Source of the DNA: JAWUVP01 sp034112285
Lineage (GTDB): Bacteria; Pseudomonadota; Gammaproteobacteria; JABDGN01
Length of the DNA: 21,367 nucleotides
Assembly: GCA_034112285.1 (NCBI GenBank)
Contig: JAWUVP010000010.1
Span: forward strand, 1-21,367
Reading direction: 5' to 3'
The position numbers and the translations under genes were made by a program. Of the stretch, positions 17,237 through 21,367 are shown piece after piece. The first letter of the stretch is position 1. Each line of letters opens with the position of its first letter. The notes beneath the pieces are model-generated. The model worked only from the letters and a program-made list of their open reading frames with translations, did not search any database and was not told where the DNA came from.

Positions 17237-17983
17237 TTAACTTTTCACAATATCAATAAACGCCGCAGCATCTAATGATGCTCCGCCAACCAACGCCCCG
17301 TCAATATCAACCTGGGCAAATAATTCTTTTGCATTGCTCGCTTTAACACTACCGCCATACAATAACGATAAATCGGCCGCAATTTTTGCATCGTGCTGCG
17401 CCATAAAGCCACGAATGGCAGCATGCACCGCCTGCGCTTGGTCTGGGCTGGCCGTTTTACCGGTGCCAATCGCCCAAATAGGCTCATAAGCCACGACCGC
17501 ATTAGCAAAAGCCGCAATACCTACCACATCTAGCACAGCCTGCAATTGCGCTTGCACTATATTAATAGTCTGCTCAGCTTCACGCTCGGCCAAGGTTTCG
17601 CCAATGCACAACATAGGCGTCATGCCCGCCGCCTGCACTTTAGCAAACTTTGCGCCGACCACGTCGTCTGACTCACCAAACAGTTGGCGTCTTTCAGAAT
17701 GCCCCACTAATGCATAGCCACAACCAAACTGCTGCAACATATTAGTCGAAATTTCACCGGTGTAAGCGCCATCATCAAATTGGCTGACCGTCTGCGCACC
17801 GTAAGCAATGTTGCTATCGCTTAGCTGCTTTTGTAACTGAGGCAAAAACACAAACGGGGCAAACACCACCGCTTGTTGTTGTTCTTGTGGGGAAAGCTCA
17901 TCTTGCCAGGCGCTTAACAACGCATCAACACTAGCAGTAGTGCCTTGCATTTTCCAGTTAGCGGCGACAATTTTTTTGGCCAT
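17237..17983 (-). CDS. tpiA: Triosephosphate isomerase
   Basis: Interconverts dihydroxyacetone phosphate and glyceraldehyde 3-phosphate in glycolysis and gluconeogenesis; a 248-residue cytosolic TIM barrel. Catalytic residues are visible: Asn9 and Lys11 (AANWKM), His95 (YALVGHSERR), Glu167 (AYEPIWAIGTGKT, with the phosphate-gripping loop 6 following), and the LLYGGSV phosphate-binding loop. The frame can be extended to a TTG at 18013, but the ATG at 17983 is preceded by GAGAAGGA at 8 bases and gives the standard N-terminus. Forms one unit with secG. Confidence 0.97.
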   Translation of the reverse strand: MAKKIVAANWKMQGTTASVDALLSAWQDELSPQEQQQAVVFAPFVFLPQLQKQLSDSNIAYGAQTVSQFDDGAYTGEISTNMLQQFGCGYALVGHSERRQLFGESDDVVGAKFAKVQAAGMTPMLCIGETLAEREAEQTINIVQAQLQAVLDVVGIAAFANAVVAYEPIWAIGTGKTASPDQAQAVHAAIRGFMAQHDAKIAADLSLLYGGSVKASNAKELFAQVDIDGALVGGASLDAAAFIDIVKS

Positions 17984-18015
17984 GAACAACGTCCTTCTCA
18001 AAAAAGAGTACAAAT

Positions 18016-18029
18016 CGAGCGCAAGCTCG
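18016..18029. other. Small hairpin in the tpiA leader
   Basis: CGAGC-GCAA-GCTCG, a five-pair stem with a tetraloop, overlapping a second palindrome AGCTCGAGCT. It lies about 30 bases before the tpiA ATG, inside the predicted 5' leader. It is too short to claim as a regulator or terminator, because no T run follows it on either strand. Confidence 0.3.
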
Positions 18030-18045
18030 AGCTGTAATTGGCGCT

Positions 18046-18074
18046 AGGATAGCGTATAAGGCGTTAATTTTCAA
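18046..18074 (-). promoter_or_regulatory. Sigma70-type promoter of tpiA-secG
   Basis: Minus strand TTGAAA (18069-18074) and TATCCT (18046-18051) with the ideal 17-base spacing, giving a start near 18039 and a leader of about 56 bases before the tpiA ATG at 17983. The -35 box overlaps the stop codon of the small frame ending at 18064. Confidence 0.55.
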
Positions 18075-18258
18075 GCGGATATTGGCGATAGAGCACACAA
18101 TTATTTACTTCTACTTTCCTACCCATAATGCTAAGACGATATAACATACCATCAATTTCAAATGTGGAAACCCTCAGGGCGGACGGATCTAAATGCCTTG
18201 CCGAATAAGTGTTTCCCGAAGGCCATTCACCGCTTACATTTAATGCTAGCTTCAGCAT
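18064..18258 (-). CDS. Small hypothetical protein, 64 residues
   Basis: Not recognised. The 64-residue product is polar with a short hydrophobic start (MLKLALNVSGEW), no membrane helix and one cysteine near the end (VNNCVLYRQYPLEN). Amino-acid usage looks protein-like (a strand-rich middle, STFEIDGMLYRLSIMGRKVEV). The ATG follows directly on the TAA of another minus-strand frame (TAAATG), which would allow stop-restart translation; no good Shine-Dalgarno is seen. It ends at the tpiA promoter. It may be a real small gene or the remnant of a longer one. Confidence 0.4.
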   Translation of the reverse strand: MLKLALNVSGEWPSGNTYSARHLDPSALRVSTFEIDGMLYRLSIMGRKVEVNNCVLYRQYPLEN

Positions 18259-18378
18259 TTATGCGCTCATAAAACTGACGGCGGCAATGACGGCAACGAT
18301 ATTCTTGGCAACTACATCCGTTTTGTTTTGACGAGAAAACATGTTTTGTAATTCACAATCGGGCGGTTGATTGCACCT
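18259..18378 (-). pseudogene. Possible remnant of a small lipoprotein-like gene
   Basis: A stop-free minus-strand frame of 39 codons ending in TAA at 18259. It reads CNQPPDCELQN, then from an ATG at 18342 MFSRQNKTDVVAKNIVAVI and a short hydrophobic end AAVSFMSA. The composition (Cys-x-x-x-x-x-Cys, polar helix, AKN, hydrophobic tail) resembles the C-terminal part of small lipoproteins common in gammaproteobacteria. Upstream the frame is closed by several stops, while the neighbouring frame reads LIAIALIK, which would suit a signal peptide if one base were lost. I therefore infer a frameshifted remnant; a 27-residue peptide from 18342 is the alternative. Confidence 0.3.
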
Positions 18379-18381
18379 TTA

Positions 18382-18408
18382 TGAGGGCTATTGCTATGAG
18401 CCCTCACC
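18382..18408. repeat. Hairpin (TGAGGGCT / AGCCCTCA)
   Basis: Perfect eight-pair inverted repeat with a nine-base loop in the non-coding stretch between the plus-strand barrel gene and the small minus-strand frames. No T run follows on either strand, so it is not a standard terminator. It could be a repetitive extragenic palindrome or protein-binding site. Confidence 0.45.
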
Positions 18409-18541
18409 CCATACATTGCGCAGCGAACAGAATTTTTTGCCGCACATGCCAGGTATCCCAAAAAAGAACCTTAACTTACTGCATCCATTGAAAACTTAAA
18501 CACTGGGCCATTAGCACAAAAACGTTCCGCGAAAATGGCTC

Positions 18542-18557
18542 GATCACACAAGTGATC
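18542..18557. repeat. Perfect palindrome GATCAC-ACAA-GTGATC
   Basis: Six-pair inverted repeat with a four-base spacer. It contains the GTG that opens the annotated barrel reading frame at 18552, so it would hide that start codon in a hairpin. It could be an operator or chance. Confidence 0.35.
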
Positions 18558-19688
18558 AAGAAATTTGAAAACGAGCACCTATTCCGAAAATTTCCTGGCT
18601 TCAACCCCGAGCTTTCCTCTATCTCAGCTGCTGTTTCACTTCGCGGTGTATCAGTTACCCTTAAGTCATATATATCCATAGATAAAGTCACAAAGCAGGT
18701 ATCACGCCAATTAGATTTTTGCCTCGGTGGTGACTGTGTTCACTTCACGCAAGCTTTCTTCTCTAAGTTAGCCAGCCACATTGGCGCACCCGGTGACAAT
18801 TCGCGTGAAGATGTTTGGTCACAACTCATGAACTATTTAAACGGCCAAGGCAGCACAGCCCTGCTAAGTCAATTAGCGGCAGATTGGATTAAGCAAACTT
18901 CTATTGACCCCGTTGCCGGCAACCCAAACAGCTTCATGGGGCAATTGACCAAGGCCAACTTTAATTTAGCCGCCAACGGATTATTGCAAGGCAATACGTC
19001 TGGCCTAAACTTGTTTGCGCTAACCCCCAGTTATTCTTCAAGCACGCTTAGCGGCATTACGGTAAAACATGCGTATTTACCGATTCAATATTTACATTAT
19101 TTTAGCCAAGATAATGCGATGTTTATTGATGCCCCTATCTCCGAAGATCAAGTTGGTAGCGCCAAAGGCTACTCAGCCGTGCTGGGGTTTGGCTACATGC
19201 ACGTAATGACCCGCCAACCCAAATATATCTGGTCACTCACGCCCAGCCTCTTTGGCGGCGCGGTCGGCTCAATTGATTTAGGTTCAGGCACCGGCGTTAT
19301 TGATGGCACCCTTGCAAGCCGGTTATTATTTCCGCGCGGCATATTAACCTATGGCATCACCAACGATTTGTCTTTTTTGAAAACCATCCAAGTGCAAATC
19401 GGCAAGACAAAAACACCTTACAAATTGAACAGCTTAATGATGAGTAACGGCGCTGATGTGACACGTAAACTAAGCAACGATTACAGCATTGGTGGATACT
19501 ACACTTTAACCAACAACATCGCCGGACTCCGTTGGTACGTCAACAACTACAGTGAAATAGCGTTTAAGCTAGCCAAGCTATCCCATTACAACAATGCCAT
19601 TTATGACAACATGACGCTAAATGTGGGCTACCTATTTGGCGCGAATAATTACCAAAGTGCTGATGTGAGTTTAGAGCTTAGATTTTAA
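18552..19688 (+). CDS. Putative outer-membrane beta-barrel protein, 5' end doubtful
   Basis: Only plus-strand gene of the window. From a GTG at 18552 it gives 378 residues. Residues 1-175 look soluble and partly helical, with Cys57 and Cys62 close together. From about 205 on, alternating aromatic and small residues (GYSAVLGFGYMHV, YIWSLTPSLFGGAVG, NVGYLFGANN) suggest beta strands, and the chain ends in LELRF with terminal Phe, as outer-membrane barrels do. It resembles autotransporter-like barrel domains, but I cannot name a family. No signal peptide and no Shine-Dalgarno are seen; the frame is open upstream to the TGA at 18489 without an ATG. Hence the gene may be truncated at the 5' end, or the true start is disrupted. 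Confidence 0.6.
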   Translation: MIKKFENEHLFRKFPGFNPELSSISAAVSLRGVSVTLKSYISIDKVTKQVSRQLDFCLGGDCVHFTQAFFSKLASHIGAPGDNSREDVWSQLMNYLNGQGSTALLSQLAADWIKQTSIDPVAGNPNSFMGQLTKANFNLAANGLLQGNTSGLNLFALTPSYSSSTLSGITVKHAYLPIQYLHYFSQDNAMFIDAPISEDQVGSAKGYSAVLGFGYMHVMTRQPKYIWSLTPSLFGGAVGSIDLGSGTGVIDGTLASRLLFPRGILTYGITNDLSFLKTIQVQIGKTKTPYKLNSLMMSNGADVTRKLSNDYSIGGYYTLTNNIAGLRWYVNNYSEIAFKLAKLSHYNNAIYDNMTLNVGYLFGANNYQSADVSLELRF

Positions 19689-19693
19689 ATTTT

Positions 19694-19720
19694 ACGCTGG
19701 TAGCGTTTGATATTTATTAG
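19694..19720 (+). terminator. Weak terminator behind the barrel gene
   Basis: ACGCT-GGT-AGCGT hairpin (19694-19706) starting 6 bases after the stop codon, followed by TTGATATTTATT. The stem has only five pairs and the T tract is interrupted. Confidence 0.4.
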
Positions 19721-19726
19721 GATATT

Positions 19727-19750
19727 AAAAAAACCACCTCACTTAGTGGT
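19727..19750 (-). terminator. Rho-independent terminator, minus strand
   Basis: On the minus strand ACCAC-TAAGTGAG-GTGGT followed by an unbroken run of T (plus-strand A run 19727-19733). It suits the end of the transcript from the secreted-protein gene 155 bases upstream, or of a short RNA made from the repeat-like segment between them. Confidence 0.6.
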
Positions 19751-19800
19751 CAGCTCGACCAAGTAAAGTAAACGCAAGGCCAAGCAATCAAGATTTTGCA

Positions 19801-19850
19801 TGTGACACCTCTATTTTGCTCAAAACCGGACATTTCTACTTTGCGTTGAC
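19801..19850. mobile_element. Possible insertion-sequence end remnant
   Basis: Minus strand begins TGTCAACGCAAAGTAGAAAT, then GTCCGG, TTTTGAGCAAAA and TAGAGGTGTCACATG. Two similar units, TAGAAATGTC and TAGAGGTGTC, repeat in the same direction about 24 bases apart, as multiple transposase-binding repeats do at the ends of IS21- or IS481-type elements. From memory, closely similar ends occur in such elements. The ATG in CACATG opens only a 20-codon frame (MQNLDCLALRLLYLVELTTK), and no transposase gene or partner end is visible, so at best this is a remnant. Confidence 0.35.
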
Positions 19851-19905
19851 AGACCAATAGCAATGCCAGCCTCTACGAATATACTCAAAACCACTAACAT
19901 TATGC

Positions 19906-20337
19906 TCAGCGTGAACGCGTGCGAGTAGACCAGCCGCAATGTGGCACCAAGCCCAAATCATTACTGTGGCACGAAACCGACACCGCCTCATGCACATTAA
20001 CTAAAAAGTGGCGACAATGGGAAGGCAAAGCGCCATTTCTACCGCAAATTTCTATTGCCGCCCCTTCCGCCGGCATGGGTAAGCAATGATCGCCACCATG
20101 GAGTTGACTATTATCGTAATAGTCACGATTATGAGCTTGGAGATACTTGACGCCCATATTAGCAGGCTTTAGTGGATCGGTTATATCAAAACCCGCGCCA
20201 TTCTCTTGGTAGAACCAAAATCCAGGCACCCCACCGGTGGTACAAATTGATTTAATTTTAGCCGCCGCACTAACATTAAATGTTATGCAAACCAGGCAGA
20301 GTGCTACAAACTTAATAATTTTAAAGTCGAAATCCAT
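19906..20337 (-). CDS. Small secreted cysteine-rich hypothetical protein
   Basis: Not recognised by family. The 143-residue precursor has a clear signal peptide: hydrophobic core at about residues 9-20 (FVALCLVCITF) and cleavage probably after NVSAAA (near 26). The mature part of about 117 residues has six cysteines (32, 85, 98, 108, 123, 134), suggesting three disulfide bonds and a periplasmic or exported location. It is rich in aromatic, Gly and His residues (GFWFYQENGAGF, LHGGDHCLPMP). The C-terminus ends in a basic STRTRSR. ATG has AGAGG at 7 bases. Its own strong promoter and the terminator at 19727 mark it as a single-gene unit. Confidence 0.65.
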   Translation of the reverse strand: MDFDFKIIKFVALCLVCITFNVSAAAKIKSICTTGGVPGFWFYQENGAGFDITDPLKPANMGVKYLQAHNRDYYDNSQLHGGDHCLPMPAEGAAIEICGRNGALPSHCRHFLVNVHEAVSVSCHSNDLGLVPHCGWSTRTRSR

Positions 20338-20360
20338 GACTTAACCTCTTGCTATTTAAT

Positions 20361-20376
20361 GTTCTTTAGTAAGAAC
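20361..20376. promoter_or_regulatory. Operator-like palindrome at the predicted start site
   Basis: GTTCTT-TAGT-AAGAAC is a perfect six-base inverted repeat with a four-base spacer. It covers about +1 to +15 of the transcript predicted from the promoter at 20382-20410. A dimeric repressor site is the simplest reading; a short 5' hairpin that protects the mRNA is the alternative. Confidence 0.4.
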
Positions 20377-20381
20377 TAACC

Positions 20382-20410
20382 ATTTTATGCTCATACTAAG
20401 TAAATATCAA
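20382..20410 (-). promoter_or_regulatory. Sigma70-type promoter of the secreted-protein gene
   Basis: Minus strand TTGATA (20405-20410) and TAAAAT (20382-20387) with exact 17-base spacing; five of six consensus bases at -10 and four at -35. Predicted start near 20375, leader about 38 bases. It lies just beyond the stop of the gene ending at 20437. Confidence 0.6.
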
Positions 20411-20436
20411 TGTGTAAAATGTAATCAGATTATTTG

Positions 20437-21367
20437 CTAGGCTTTAGTAGAATGTGGAAGCACGGCACCAGCGGGTTGGGGGTTCTGCTTTGCTCTTATC
20501 GTTACGGCTATACGCTTGAACTCGGCTGTACGTTGTGGCCCTTTATGAAACATTGGCTGGCCTCGACACAGCTCCATAGTTTGATGCTTTACTTTATGCG
20601 CTTCAACAAACTCCTCTGGACAGAGACTCGAGCTACGAAGACGCCCAATTATGATTGTTAAACTATCAGCCAATAAATGCTTCGACTTGTTAGCCCGTGA
20701 TAGTAATGTATCCGCTTCAAACTGTTGGAATAACATGCGGACATACGTTAATGACCAGTAACGATGGAAGGTAGCACAACGCTTCGCTGCATGCGGTGAA
20801 AGTAAGTAACTATTCAAAGCCTGTGGACCATACAAATACTCTCCATTAGCAGAGTCTAAACAAAAATCCCAACCGTTTATGCTAGCGCCATCACTGGTTT
20901 TTATGTTGTGTTTTGGGTCAAGAAAAACCTTAACAATTTCAGGCGTCGAAAGATGTAAATCTTGCAAATATTCCACCTGCAGTTCGCGGCCAATTCCAAT
21001 TAACACCAGTTGTAATAAATGTGTGTACTTACCATGATCAACAATGTGATGAGCGCCATTTTCAACAGGCAATTTACCGGCCAGCATTTGCGCTTCAATC
21101 AACACCTTATCGCTTACCAGCCCCAAACAATAAAAAATCTGCTCATCAATATCTTTATCAGCAGAAAAGATGCCTAGCCTCACTAATTGCTCGAACAAAA
21201 ATAGCAACAGAACATCTTTCGCCCGGGTCGCATCCGCTTTTCGCACTCGATAAGACGCCAAATCAACGTCACTGGGTAAAGGCAGACAGCAGTAAGGCAT
21301 GGACATAGCTTGATACCAGCTTGCAAAGTGCAGCGGTTCGGGCGCGGGGTTTCCCGCATAATAGTTT
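20437..21367 (-). CDS. Hypothetical protein, partial (start outside window)
   Basis: Not recognised. The frame stays open to the right window edge: upstream of the first ATG (21306) it continues NYYAGNPAPEPLHFASWYQA, which looks like coding sequence, so the gene starts beyond 21367. The visible 309 residues contain no signal peptide or membrane helix. They are mixed and mainly helical (AKDVLLLFLFEQLVRLGIF, HLLQLVLIGIGRELQVEYLQD), with several cysteines, a central NGWDFCLDSANGEYLYGPQALNSYLL segment and a basic, Pro-containing tail. A cytosolic or secreted-effector role is possible in this lineage, but nothing in the sequence proves it. Confidence 0.6.
   Translation of the reverse strand, partial: NYYAGNPAPEPLHFASWYQAMSMPYCCLPLPSDVDLASYRVRKADATRAKDVLLLFLFEQLVRLGIFSADKDIDEQIFYCLGLVSDKVLIEAQMLAGKLPVENGAHHIVDHGKYTHLLQLVLIGIGRELQVEYLQDLHLSTPEIVKVFLDPKHNIKTSDGASINGWDFCLDSANGEYLYGPQALNSYLLSPHAAKRCATFHRYWSLTYVRMLFQQFEADTLLSRANKSKHLLADSLTIIIGRLRSSSLCPEEFVEAHKVKHQTMELCRGQPMFHKGPQRTAEFKRIAVTIRAKQNPQPAGAVLPHSTKA

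Noticed and set aside
17984..18013. Ten-residue N-terminal extension of TpiA from a TTG codon
   Set aside because: The ATG at 17983 has an excellent Shine-Dalgarno and gives the standard family N-terminus; the extension contains that ribosome-binding site.
18270..18327. Plus-strand peptide LTAAMTATIFLATTSVLF that looks like a signal peptide for the barrel gene
   Set aside because: It ends in TGA, is about 220 bases from the barrel frame with stops in all frames between, and is the complement of the hydrophobic minus-strand frame AKNIVAVIAAVSF.
18476..18691. Minus-strand frame of 71 codons overlapping the start of the barrel gene
   Set aside because: Composition is not protein-like, it has no ribosome-binding site, and it is antisense to the better supported barrel frame.
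20434..20661. Plus-strand frame of 75 codons opposite the right-edge gene
   Set aside because: Antisense shadow of a long coding frame; no start signals or recognisable features.

Overview
The window carries a complete type I NADH:quinone oxidoreductase (respiratory complex I) operon of a moderately AT-rich gammaproteobacterium. The run tpiA - secG - tRNA-Leu(GAG) - nuoA to nuoN, all on the minus strand with nuoC and nuoD as separate genes, is the arrangement I associate with Legionellales (Legionella, Coxiella and relatives). The exact genus cannot be fixed from the sequence. No CRISPR array, rRNA, prophage or intact transposase is visible.

Layout from the right, in minus-strand transcription order. 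At the right edge is an unrecognised gene whose 5' end lies outside the window (20437-21367). Next is a small secreted six-cysteine protein (19906-20337) with a very good sigma70-type promoter and a perfect inverted repeat at the predicted start site. Position 19727-19850 holds a terminator and a stretch that looks like the end of an old insertion sequence. The only plus-strand gene (18552-19688) encodes a probable outer-membrane beta-barrel protein without a recognisable start or signal peptide. Between it and tpiA is a degraded-looking intergenic stretch with two tiny minus-strand reading frames and hairpins. Then follow tpiA (with its own promoter), secG, tRNA-Leu and the 14 nuo genes (2212-16611). 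A Wzx/MATE-like polysaccharide flippase follows directly behind nuoN (873-2204). An eight-strand-type outer-membrane protein with its own promoter (92-736) comes next, and the left edge carries what may be part of a dispersed repeat.

How the genes work together: NuoE, F and G form the NADH-oxidising module, NuoB, C, D and I the quinone-reducing connecting arm, and NuoA, H, J, K, L, M and N the membrane proton-pumping arm. Genes are tightly packed (overlaps of 1-10 bp or gaps up to about 30 bp), with clear Shine-Dalgarno sequences inside or next to the preceding stop codons, so the operon is probably one translationally coupled unit. NuoG has only one cysteine where the optional N7 cluster would sit. 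The flippase starts 7 bp after the nuoN stop with no ribosome-binding site of its own, so it may be a lineage-specific passenger on the respiratory operon.

The nuo core is conventional. The less understood parts are the flanks: the right-edge partial gene, the secreted cysteine protein with its operator-like palindrome, the start-less barrel gene, the coupled small frames upstream of tpiA, and the repeat-like segments at 1-75 and 19801-19850. I did not find evidence for a new multi-gene system.
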